NCBI GenBank assembly: GCA_002964805.2
Contig: PUDQ02000010.1
Coordinates: 3,100,001 to 3,164,000, forward strand
Length of the DNA stretch: 64,000 bases
From: Trametes villosa
Taxonomy: Eukaryota > Basidiomycota > Agaricomycetes > Polyporales > Polyporaceae
Reading direction: 5' to 3'
Positions 23,897 to 34,689 of the stretch are shown here, one piece after another. Below the pieces are notes generated by a model. That model had not been told where the DNA came from and did not search any database. It saw nothing but the letters and a program-made list of their open reading frames with translations. Every line of letters begins with the position of its first letter. Position 1 is the stretch's first letter. A program made the translations under genes and the position numbers.

Positions 23897-24255
23897 TCAA
23901 TGGTGTTCTGAGTGGCCGGCTTCGTGCCCGTGGTGGTCGTCATGTCCATCCCAAGGATGCTTCAAGCCCTGCATCATACGTTGAGCAATTATACACGAGT
24001 TCAGCAATCACAGAACTTACCAGGAGCTTTGCACCGTCCTTCCTGTGATCTTGTTCAGCAGAGAGGTAGCAGCGGAATACATGAACGTACCTGGCACGGT
24101 AGAAGATGAAGAACCACATGGTCGCCCCGAGCGTGGTCGCGAGGAACTTGTGCTTGAAGCCGGGGAGATGCGGGTTAAACCCGGAGCCTTATACGACATG
24201 AGCAGGTGAACGAGCGAGCCATGGGATAGGAGCGCATACCGTGGTGACCAGCCAT
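23897..24255 (-). CDS. Mitochondrial complex I small subunit, NDUFB2-like, 68 residues
   Basis: Four very small exons (24255-24240, 24187-24091, 24042-24021, 23968-23897) total 207 nt, in frame, with good GT...AG introns at every junction. The product begins MAGHHGSGFNPHLPGFKHK, has one membrane helix TTLGATMWFFIFYRA, then RKDGAKLLGLKHPWDGHDDH and a His-rich end. The MWFFxFYRxxxDGxxLLGxxHPW pattern matches the fungal/plant NDUFB2-type accessory subunit of NADH:ubiquinone oxidoreductase in the inner membrane. No open frame longer than 60 codons shows it, so automatic ORF calling misses it. It diverges from the large nuclear protein gene with 166 nt between ATGs. Confidence 0.82.
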
Positions 24256-24421
24256 GGTGGAGGGAGGATCGAGGAGGTGTTTAGCTCTGTTGACCCCGCG
24301 CGTCACCGGTCGAGGCAGCCGGAATTTACTTGGGCGCCTCTTCAATTTCGTCCAAGCCACACGCGACCTCGAGCCCTTTCTCCCCTCGAGCACGCGCGTA
24401 CTCCGCCAATCCTCGCGCGAC
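24256..24421. promoter_or_regulatory. Bidirectional promoter between NDUFB2-like and Dnt1-like genes
   Basis: 166 nt separate the divergent starts. No TATA box is seen. Confidence 0.5.
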
Positions 24422-27400
24422 ATGGACGGCCACAAGCGCATGAGAGACGACGATGGGACGGTGGTGACATTCTACACGCCTGACAGGACGTTCCAGCGTG
24501 TTTACAAGGGTGCGTCTGCTCTGGCCGCCGAGCGCGTAAAAGCTGCTAAACGGACGGCGTTCTGTATGATCGTATGCAGGCCAGTCCCTCGAGGAGACGA
24601 AAACGCTGGTACGGACGAAGCTTGGGCTTGCGGCAGACGCGTCTATCCGATTTTCTCGCCTGCACGAGGGGAGACACATCGATCTGGAAGACGGTGCGTT
24701 AGCCACGGACATGTGTAGATTTTCTCTTATACTTCCACTTTTGCAGACGATGATTTTGAAGCCTTCCGCCATCTTGCACGCTATGTGACGACATTGGACG
24801 TGTCCGTGTTCCTCGGCAATAGCGGACCTCCCATATTCTCTCAGGGTAAACCAGCCGAGGCAGGACCTAGCCGGGTGCGTTCCTAGCTTTCTCAAATGGC
24901 GAAGTTATAGCTGATACCTTATAGCCCTTACAACGAAAACGGTCGAAGCTGCGCGTTGAGCCCCGTCTGTCTAGCGCTTTCTCGGAAGCGACGTCAGGAC
25001 GAAGTACCCCTACTTCAGCCACAATTCCTCGGCCCCCCACTTCCACTCTGGATGCGCACGGCGTGCCACAGAAGAAGCGCAAGCGTAAAGAGGAGACACA
25101 TATTTCTACCCAACAAGCAGCACCTGCGCAACTTCAGCCTGCTCTTGTTGCAGAGAGTTCGAGACCAGAGCCAGGTTGGACATCATCTATACGCCGTTTG
25201 TTTCCCTTGACTAACGCATGCCTTAAGTCGCTCCTCAAGAAGCCGAGGCCGGGCCGTCAAAGCCCTCGCGGAAGAAATCCCGTAGCAAGGCCAAGTCCTC
25301 CCAGGCCGCCGCAGAGCTTGAGGGTTCTGCACCTCACTCGGCCGAGTCTCCCACTCCTGTCCTCGGCTCCAAGCGCAAACGCGTCGCATCCCCCGAGGCG
25401 CCAGAAGCTACCGTTACCCGTCAGAAAATCCATCTGCCGCCGGTCGTCCCATCCTTGTCTCGCCCACCTTCCCCTTCCTCGCCCATCCGAAAGAAGCGGA
25501 AAAAGGAGAAGCGTTCCAAGCAGGTGGATGAGGTCGCCGTCACCACAGACGAATCCGTCGCTCCCGTTACCAAACCCGAGAAGAAGGGCAAGAGTAAACG
25601 GAAAGCTGACACAGCTGCAGAACCGGAGTTACCGCCGTCACTCCTCCCAGACCTGAGTGACGCTCACGGAGGCGAGACGGCTGACACTGAGGACAATGTG
25701 GTAACGGACAAGGGGGAACAGAAGGCCAAAAAGGAGAAGAAAGGGAAGAAGGAGAAGAAGAAGGTCGTTTCGGAGTCGGAGGAGACGCCGTCCGAGGAGT
25801 CGTCGAAGAAGAAGCGGAAGCGGAGAGAAGCTGAAGGGGCGGAAGATGTCGTGGCCGCCCCTGCTCAGGCCGCTGTGACTGAATCGACGGAGGCACCCGC
25901 GGAGTCGTCCGATGTGGCAGGAAGTACGAACGCGCCTCATTCTATCTGCTTTGTTGCTCACGGCGAGGTTTATAGGTCGCAAGAAGGACAAGAAGAAGGG
26001 CAAGTCCAAGGCAGTTGAGCAGGCTACTGAGGTTCCCGCTACGGAGGAAGCGCCCGCACCGGACGCCTCAGTCATCGTTGAGGCCACGTCCGCCGCGCCA
26101 GTGAAGCGGAAACGGGCATCGAAGAGTAAGGCTACCGAGCTGGCTGACGACTCGCACGAACACCCTGAAGTTACGCTCGCCATCGAAGGTACGTTTCTCC
26201 GCACTCAACTGTACGTCGAATGTTTCTAATAAACTGCATCCAGCATCCGTTACAGGTCCTTCCAGTGCGTCTGAGGAGGCGGTAGAGTCACAGCCGAAGG
26301 GTGGGCCGATCCGTTCGATTTCCCGTCCGACGGATGAGTTAACATGTGTCCGACACAGAGAAGAAGAGGAAACGCAGGAAGACCCTTGCGGCGGATACCT
26401 CGGTCGATCCGGACGCTTCCACCATATCTTCAGCTGCTGCGCCAGGTAAGCGTCTCCGAGTCCACATTCAACAAGTAGCTCAACAACGCCTCACAGACGT
26501 AGACACTACGCAGGTCGAGGCACCAGCATCTGCCGAGCCGGAAAGTAGTTCGACGGCTAAGAAGCGGGGCAGGAAGAAGAGCATTGCTCCTCGTCCGTCG
26601 CAAGGTCAGCGTGGTGAAGTAGGTGTACGATCCCTGAACTTACCAACACCTCCCACAGCGGAAGGCTCTGATACGGCGTCCACAATAGCTGCCATTGCGG
26701 CAGCGGTACAGGCAGTATTGGCCAAGAACCAGGCTGCAGCCTCGCCGCCGGCACCGGCACCTGCAACAGAGGAGCCCGCGCCTGAACCTGTTCCCGAGCC
26801 CGTGCAGGCCGAGCCCGTGCTTCCGAATCGCAAGCGGAAGGCCGGAAAGTCCAAGCTGCGCCAGGCGTGGGGTCCCGAGGACATCTCCACCGACGACCAG
26901 CTGTCCGTGTCCATCTCCGCAGCTCCCCCGGGAGCGAGTTCTTCATCTCTACCGCCACCTGTCCCCGCTCCCAGCGCACTTCCGGAACCTACCAAGGACT
27001 CATCCAAGGCTACCAAGAGGAAGAAGACCCGTCCATCAAGCGCGCCGTCGTGCCCGATTTGCGAGAAGGCATCCTTGCATCCGCGTGCCGAGTGTCCCGT
27101 CGTGAAGGGCGGGCCGGACTCCATCCGCAAGCGCATAGCGCAACTCAAGGAGGGCACGCACGACGAGGAGCTCCTCGACGAGCTCGAAGTGCTCCTCAAG
27201 GAGGCGCAGCGTCGGCGCAAGAGCGCGGGGAGCGTGCTTGCACCCATCCAGGTAGCCTCGGTCCCTGCGGCCACGTCCGAAGAATCGACACCCTCTCCTG
27301 TGTTCCCGCTTAGCTCTGCGTCGTTCGCCGCGCGGCCTGCGCCCCTCCCTCGCGTCCCTGCTGGCTCCGAGATCTCGGAGGTGGCGGTCGAGAGCAAGGA

Positions 27401-30388
27401 CGAAGGCAGCAGCAACGAGAGCTCGAGCAGCGACGACGAAGACGAGACAGACGCCGAGGCTCCCAAGGCGTCTACGGTATCGTTTGCGGCACCCAGTGCA
27501 CTCGGCGCGGATCTCAGCTCGGTGGACCTCGAGGCGCTCCTCCGTGGACCGGTCAAACCGCGTGGGAGCATCCTCAACCAGATCCCGTCTTCATCGTCCT
27601 CCGAGGACGAGGGCGACTCTGACGCAGAGGTCGTTGATCTCTCGGAAGAGGAGAAGAACGACCGGGCTTACCGCAGGATGTCTCGCAAGCTCGAGCGCGC
27701 CGCGTCATCGTCCGACGAGGAACACGAACCGGATGCCGAGGCAGGTGACGCGCACGCTGACGCCGATGGCGACGAAGATGTAGCTCCGCCTACAACTATG
27801 GACGTGCAGCCCAACACCACGGCCGACATGGAACCCGAAGCAGAGGTAGGCAATTCTCGTCGGTCGTTCTGAGCGGGGCTCATGGAGCATGAGCACAGGC
27901 GGACGTCGACGTATCGATGAACGACGGAGCTGAAGGGGCCGCAGGCCAAGACGAGCACGAACAACAAGCTGGCGATGTGGACGCCCCCGAATCCAAGGCC
28001 ACCACAGACCAGGGATACGAGAGCGATGCCGAGGAGATAGCCGGCCTTGAGTCACCCGCTCGTGAAGTCGAGCAGGTGAAAGACCAGGAGTCCTCCGAGT
28101 CCGAGCCCGAGTCCGAGCCGGAAGAGCCTACGCATCGAGGTGATGGCAGCCGAGTCGAGCGCACCGCCGACGTTGACGGATCCCTTCCCTCCTCGCAGGA
28201 GCCCGCAGAGCAGCTGGATGAATCTGTGACGAAGGTGGCTGAGCTGGAGACGGCGCCTGCTGTTGATGACCAGGCGTCCGAGGGTGGGGATGATCAACCA
28301 GAAGCTGCTGAGCTAGCGGAGGCGGACGTAGAGAAGGTAGAACACGATGACTCTGCCTCGGACGACGACGAAGAGGTCGAGCGGGACACCGCTCTGACCG
28401 CCTCCGCGGCGCGTGCTCTGTCTCCCGAGCTGGGCGAGCCCGTGGCTCAGCCTAACGCAGAGCCGGAAGCAGAACCAGAGCAAGAACCGAAACGCACACC
28501 CTCCCATCCACCCCTGCGCCAACCGGAACCCGTCGCTCAGGACGCCGACATCGACATGCCTGCGGACGAGTCCGGCGCACACGAGAGCTCCATCGAGCTC
28601 CATCCTGACGGGGCCCCGTCCGACCCCATTGAGTCTCTCGGGTCTTTCGCGGACGTCTCAGAACGCCGGCGTGCGCTCGACGACGACCCGATTGAGGATG
28701 CGGACGCCGAGGGCGAGCCCGCCCTGTCCCAAGACGCTGCCGGCGCAGAGCTCGCGGCGTTGCAGGAGGGCACACCTCCTCCGGCGGTGCATCGCACGCC
28801 TGGAACGGTGTCGCGCATGAAGGACCGGTACGGACGACTTGGCCATGGGTCTCCCTCCACGATGCTGCCGAGCCTTTCGGAACAACTCCTTGGCTCTCTT
28901 GCTCTGTCTCAACTCGAGGCGGACGTCGAGGTACATGCTGGGGGCAACGATGAGAACACTCTGCCTGAACAGCATGACGAGAGCGAGAATCAGGAGGAAG
29001 CAGCGGACGAAGTTGATGCAGAGGAGAAGGCGGAGGCCCCCGATGCGACCTCCCAGCAGACTCAGGAGGAGGAGGCTGATGAACCGCAAGAGCTCGAGAC
29101 CAGGCCCCGGCGTACCACTCGTACTACTCGCCGCACCTCCGCCATGACCCGTTCGTCCTCCATCCCCGAGCCGCCAGCATCCACCCCTACGCCCGCCCCG
29201 CCTCCTGTAGCTGCCCCCAAGCGTCGTGGTCGGCTGACCGAGGAGGAGAAGGCTGCGCGTGAGGCCGAGAGGAAGGCAGAACGCGAGCGCAAGGCGGCAG
29301 AGAAGAAGGCCGAGCGGGAGGCGAAGGCGGCGGAGAAGAAGGCAGAGAAGGATGCGAAGGAGGCCGTGAAGCGCGCGGAGAAGGAGGCAAAGGAGGCGGC
29401 TAAGCGGGCCGCGAAGGAGGATGATGCGCCGAAGAGAGGGAAGGGACGGGCGACGCGGGGCAAGGCCACAACGGCCAAGCCGGTTTCGACGCGTTCGCGT
29501 GCTGGTGCGAGTGCGGAGACGGAAGAACCCGCTGAGGATGAGCACGCGCAGGAACAGGAGCAGGACGCGTCTGGAGAGTCATCGACGGCGGCCGCCGCCT
29601 CAACTCCCGGCTTCTCCAAGGTCTCGTGGACAACCCTTCCCGCCACACAGCCTCGGACACAGACCGAGTCTGTAGGAGACATCGAGTCGTCCATGGTCGA
29701 CGAGCTGCAGCCGAGCAGCCCCTCGCACTCCCCCGAGCCCCTCTCGCGCACCACGAACACCACCGAGAAGGACGAGGCGGATGTCTCCCGCGAAGTGACC
29801 ATCACTCAGGACCGCGCCCCGGAGCAGGAGGAGTACTTCGACATGCCCACCGAGACGCCGAAGCCGAACGGGCGAGGGAAGGAGCCGCTGTTCATCCCTT
29901 CGAGCAGCCAGTTCCCCAACACGCCGTTCCCCGATAGCGGCCTTCCGGAGAGCACGCCGTACTCTAACGGGCACGCACGCGGGGACGAGAGTGGGAGCGA
30001 GGCCGATGGGGTTGCTGAGCAGGGTTCTGAGGGCGCCGAGGAGGAGGACGTGCTCAAACCTGCGAAGGCAAAGGCGCGGCCAAGGGCATGGTTGGCGACC
30101 GCGCCGTACCGTCGGCTGTCCGATATCGCGAGCCAGCAGCTGTTCACGCCCTCGCAGATCCCGTCGCCAGCGCTATTCCCCGCATCGCAGTCGCAAGCGC
30201 GCAAGTCCAGTGCAGCGTATGGTCGCCGTGAGGATGAGGATGACGACGATGATGATGACGATAGCGACGACGGTTCCACTTCTGGCTCCGACTCGGACGC
30301 AGGCAAGAAGAAGTCGCACATCCCGCGGGAGAGGCGGGCGGGCGCGGGTGTACAGAAGAAAAAGAAGTCCCTGCTATCATTTGCTTAG
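24422..30388 (+). CDS. Very large disordered nuclear protein with N-terminal ubiquitin-like fold (Dnt1/Net1-like?)
   Basis: About eleven exons joined here into one protein of about 1,805 residues; apparent starts inside are read-through of introns. Exons run roughly 24422-24509, 24580-24693, 24747-24874, 24925-25174, 25228-25923, 25976-26188, 26244-26300, 26359-27845 (with two in-frame introns near 26443 and 26605) and 27899-30388. Residues 1-110 look like a PB1/ubiquitin-like domain (TVVTFYTPDRTFQRVYKGQS ... LDVSVFLGN). The rest is Lys- and Glu-rich with many KKKRK blocks, a CPIC-x5-H-x4-C zinc knuckle near 27050, a long Lys/Ala/Glu coiled coil (29240-29430) and a C-terminal motif RRLSDIASQQLFTPSQIPSP before an Asp run. 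This plan resembles the Dnt1/Net1 nucleolar proteins that bind Cdc14, but that name is inference. Confidence 0.72.
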
Positions 30389-31195
30389 AGTGTTGGTATT
30401 GCTTCCCTGCATGTGTTTCGTACATATTCCTCTCTACAGTAGACCTAGGCACTAGTATTCCCCGACACGCACATTCATATGCCCCCATGACCCACAATCC
30501 ATCGCACTATTCCCCATGCAACAGCGTAGTACAGATATCTTCTTGTTTTACATCCTTCCAACTTACCTACGAAGCAATGCACTCGCACCCTTGCCAGTAG
30601 CCTCCATGCGATCTCAAGGACATCAAGTCGAAGGTACGCCCCTGCGATTTACTATTTTCCTTGTTCCAGCTCTGGCCACCAGTGCCTCTGCCAACATCAC
30701 TGGGAGTTCTGCGATAAGCATCCCGACCTTCGTGAACCGGCGTTATTTGCGTTTCTTTGTACGCGTGTACTGCGCGCTCGCACCGTGTGGGCAAAACCAG
30801 CGACCGTTCGCACCATCACCTTGCATTTCCACATCTCCACCAGATTCCTCTGTCATCACAAGTCGCACCCCTCCTGCGCATCCAGGGTCACGGAGAATGA
30901 TACCGTGTCCCCCATCCCGACATCGGTATATTCGTCAGCCTCGGAGCCGTTACGGGCTAGCCAGCGCTGCGGACAGCTCAGCATCGGTGAACTTGAACCG
31001 GGTGTGGCAGGCAACAATATTTCCCGCTTCGGATGCTGGCACGACATTCCCCGGCTGCTCGGAATGTCGTATTCAGCTCTCCCGCCGTTGGTTGATAATC
31101 CGCCAGGTCCCGACAACGCAGCACTAGGTTCAAACCTATTAAGCCCGTTTTCCTATGCATGCCTTTCCCAAGGCTAGGCGATAGCATACTTGCTG
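30389..31195. other. Intergenic, no supported gene
   Basis: 3' flank of the large nuclear protein gene and 5' flank of the esterase gene. Frames present are short and unsupported. Confidence 0.45.
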
Positions 31196-31219
31196 CTAGG
31201 AGGCACACGTGTCTCCTAG
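31196..31219. promoter_or_regulatory. Imperfect palindrome with a central E-box, upstream of the esterase
   Basis: CTAGGAG ... CTCCTAG arms surround CACGTG at 31206-31211, a bHLH or bZIP-type site, about 115 nt before the esterase ATG. Motif seen directly; role inferred. Confidence 0.35.
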
Positions 31220-31244
31220 GCTCGCTAGGGGGTATGAAATATGG

Positions 31245-31250
31245 TTATAA
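31245..31250 (+). promoter_or_regulatory. TATA-like element of the esterase gene
   Basis: TTATAA 73-78 nt before the ATG at 31323. It supports 31323 as start over the in-frame ATG at 31260, which would lie only about 10 nt downstream of the TATA. Confidence 0.45.
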
Positions 31251-31322
31251 GCCTATGAGATGATAGGCAGACGACGCAATATCGCTTCACTGAGCATACG
31301 ACTAGTGGCACCCGGACATACT

Positions 31323-32739
31323 ATGTCGACCAAGGACACCATAGCCACGAAGGGAGAGTCGGAGAGCGCTGAGGGATCGGCTCTCCCGACGATCACGACT
31401 GCTGCCGAGGCTCGCGCATTCTTCGAGGAATGGCTGACGGTCCCCTTCAAAGCCTATTCGGCGAAGCGCCTTCCGCCTAGTAAGCTCGCGCCCTACCGTC
31501 TGAAGTCCTCAAAGTCGTCCTTACGCGGCATTTGTCACAGATACTGCATACACCGTTCAGGACAGAATAGTTTCGGTTGAGGGTGGGGAGTTCACCGTCA
31601 GAACCGTTGTGCCTGTCGTCAAGGATGAGCACGAGACGTTCCCGGTCCTCGTTTACCTGCACGGTGGCGGTAAGTCTTTGGTCCTGCAGTTGTTCATCAC
31701 TTTCTCGGAGAATCCAACGCTTATCCTATGCGTTTTTAGGTTGGAGCGCGGGAAGTCTCGACCTCGACGACTACTTTCTTCGCAGAGTGTCAGTCGACCT
31801 GAAGCTGTCGATCGTCAATGTCGACTACCGGTGCGTACCCTAGTGATCCTCATCGGTACCCCTGCTTACAAGCGATTCAGCCTTGCGCCTGAGCATCCGT
31901 TCCCGACCGCGGTCACTGACAGCCTCGCAGCGCTGAAATGGGTACGCTCCCATGGTCTCCCTATATCCCTCTTCCTAACGTGTTGTGCACCTTCATCTCT
32001 TACAGACGGTCTCGAATGCCGCTCTTCTCAAGGCGGACCTTTCCAAGGGTTTCCTCATCTCCGGTCACTCTGCAGGCGCGAACATTGCTGCCGCGCTAGT
32101 TCATGAGGCTCGGAACGATCCCTTCTTCCGCGGGCCCGGGAGACAGCTTACCGGGCAGCTCATCCGTGAGCCGCTTGTTATTCATCCCGATGCGTACCCC
32201 GAAGAGTATGTCCCTTCGTGTATGCACTACATCGCACATATACGTTGAGCTAACGCCGCGCCCAGGTTGAAGCCGGAGCTGCGCTCCGCCGTGGAACGAC
32301 CTCCGCCGGCCGTCGTGCTCCTCGTGATGGGTGCGCTTGTCTCTGGTTCGTCGCGTGCTGATATGTCCTAAACCATTCGGCAGGCTTCTACAACCCCGAC
32401 CCAACGGACCCGCGCTTCTCTTCGCTGCTGTACCCCTCTCATCGCGGCGTCCCGCGCGCGCTCGTTCAGGGCATGGGATTGGACTCGTACCGCGACGATG
32501 CGCGCATATATGCGAAGGCCTTGCGCGAGGCCGGCGTCGAGGCGAAGTATATCGAGTACGTGTCGCTAACTTGTAGTGGGATTGGTGTTGATGAGGCGTG
32601 TTTTCGACGCGCCAATAGGTACCCTGACGTGAACCACGGGTTCCACTACAACCTCCCGGAGGCCGAGAGCGCTGTGAAAGTGCGCGAGGATGTCGTGGAG
32701 GGACTCAAGTGGCTGCTAGGCAGAGAAACCTCAGTGTAG
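31323..32739 (+). CDS. Alpha/beta hydrolase, HSL family (esterase/lipase)
   Basis: Seven or so exons. The protein has the HSL-family marks: oxyanion motif HGGG (VLVYLHGGGW, split by an intron after the third Gly), VDYRLAPEHPFP, nucleophile GHSAG (LISGHSAGANIAA), the acidic residue in GLDSYRDDA and the catalytic His in NHGFHYN. Length of about 330 residues is normal. No signal peptide, so probably cytosolic. Substrates of this family are short-chain esters or acyl groups, sometimes in secondary metabolism; the neighbours give no pathway. Confidence 0.85.
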
Positions 32740-33471
32740 TACCGGTGATGAATTGCACCTAATAATGATATGGCTTATAGGATCAATCGTGGCCTTACAG
32801 GCTCGCGCTTCGCGCGAACGCGTGGCAATACGGTCAGGTGACCGCGTCGCAGCTGCCCTTCCGTGGACCGTTGGCAACAACTGCGCCTTTCGCGGAAATT
32901 CTGCCATACGACGGGGTTGGTACGTTGGACGACTCATCATGTCGGCCCACAACGAGGGGCCGACGATTACCGCAAAGAACGCCCCTGATATCATGCGTAT
33001 CCCATCGGGATCTCAGCTCTCGAATTACGAGACTAGTGGGGTCTGAAGGTGAGAGCACGGTCTCTGCGAATTAGCATGTGCTAAGGAACCTGGTGGAACT
33101 AGCAGGGAATGCCCTCGTGCCCAGCGCGAAACACGTACACGTTTGAGGGGCGGGGCCCGCTGTTTCGGTGGTATGGGCGGAAGCTCACGAATTCTCCCCT
33201 CAAGAGGTCACATACACGAGGGATCCGCACCGTCAGGTGAGTTCTGCCAGGCCTCGCCCAGGTGTATCTGATATAGCCCATCTCTTTGGAACGCGGCGTG
33301 CGAGTAGGAGGATGGAGCGACCCGACAGCGGGTCTAGTCCGTATCATCGATGACTCTTCCTCGATGCTTCCCGGCTCGTATTGGACGATCGAGGATACAT
33401 GCTCATTCCATGCTGTATGCGCACGAATCAACTCGGCACATCCGGACAGGTGGCCGCCCTCGTCCAAGAGC
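32740..33471. other. Intergenic, hemerythrin gene promoter side
   Basis: Nothing coding is supported. The 3' end of the region is pyrimidine-rich (33500-33560), typical of a strong fungal 5' UTR. Confidence 0.45.
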
Positions 33472-33478
33472 ATAAATA
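33472..33478 (+). promoter_or_regulatory. TATA-like box of the hemerythrin-domain gene
   Basis: ATAAATA about 105 nt before the ATG at 33581, followed by a CT-rich leader. Confidence 0.45.
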
Positions 33479-33580
33479 CCGGCGAAGTTCAGCGAGGAGC
33501 ATACCAACACTCACTCTCCTCACTTTCCCCCCACTTTCCTGCTCTCTCTCTACCCCCGCACCTCTCACATTCAACCCATC

Positions 33581-34396
33581 ATGTCGTCCCAGTTCCTCGA
33601 GGTCACGAAGGAGATCAAGCTCGACCACGACAACGTCCGCGACCTGTTCGACAGGTGAGTAGATCCGGGGAGGCGGGTTATCTATGTCGGCGGAGATCAT
33701 CTTATCTGATAACGCGTTATCTAGGTTCAAGGCAGCCACCGATCCCAAGCAGAAGGCCGCCCTCGCGAACACCCTCGTACGCGAGATGGCCGTCCACGGC
33801 CACGCCGAGTGCGTACCGGGTTGTTCTAAATCATTCGATGTACGCCTCATGCTTACCGCGTTTCTTTGGCGCAGGGAGATTTCCGTGTACAATGACTACA
33901 GCATCCTCGGTCTCGCTGCGGACCACAACAAGGGTACGTGTCTTCCCTTGCGCTCTCTGGCCGTTCGCGCGCTGACACTGACGACCACGTGTAGAGGACC
34001 ACGCGGAGATCGACCGGCTCGTGCAGGCGGCCGAAAAGACCTCCGTCGACAAACCCGAGTTCGGCCGCGTGATCGAGCGGGCGGTCACCACCTTCCTCGC
34101 GCACGCCAAAGAGGAGGAGGACGAGCAGCACCCCGTCATGCGCCAGAAGCTCTCTCCTCAGGACAGCGACGTGCGCCCCGCCCACCGCTCTCCCTCCCTC
34201 GCGTAAACGGCGACTGACGCACCGCTGTTCCATTCTGCAGAAACTCGCCCGCGCGTTCCTGAAGGCGCGCACGAGGGTGCCGACGCGTCCCCAGACGGGC
34301 GGTGTCGCGCAGAAGGCGGTGGGCCTCCAGAGCCAGGTCGAGAGCGCCACCGGCCGCGACTTTGCGCCCCTCCGCTTCTCGCACCCCATCGTCTGA
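33581..34396 (+). CDS. Hemerythrin HHE-domain protein
   Basis: Five exons. It starts MSSQFLEVTKEIKLDHDNVRDLFDR and carries the His/Glu iron-ligand spacing of hemerythrin-like domains: LDHDNV, AVHGHAEEISVY, HNKEDHAEID and FLAHAKEEEDEQHPVM. These helices form a four-helix bundle that can bind a di-iron centre and oxygen. About 200 residues, no signal peptide, likely cytosolic. The C-terminal tail after the bundle (RPQTGGVAQKAVGLQSQ) is Ala/Gln-rich. Fungal members are linked to iron and oxygen or nitric-oxide handling; the exact function here is unknown. Confidence 0.85.
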
Positions 34397-34689
34397 TTTA
34401 CTCAGAAGCAGCTACCGGGTAGCTGGGGTTTTCGTGGTCCTCGTGGACTCAATGTTGCGGTGTGCGTGTAGGAGTATACCTGTTGTAGGATACATGTTGT
34501 AAACCCCGGGATATTATCATGGCTTAGCTCCGATCCTTTCCCCCATTCGTTGGGTTGCGAACTTGAGAATTCGAGCGGCGCGACGAGAATCGAATAACAT
34601 TTGGAATGGATTACAACAGACAATGCAATATCCTGTAACGCTTAAAATGAGCATCAAGCACAGAGTGGAAGACTACAGCGCCGTCGCTG

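Noticed and set aside
26606..27577. 323-codon minus-strand frame and the frames at 28658-29805
   Set aside because: Antisense to the large nuclear protein; low-complexity Ser/Leu runs.
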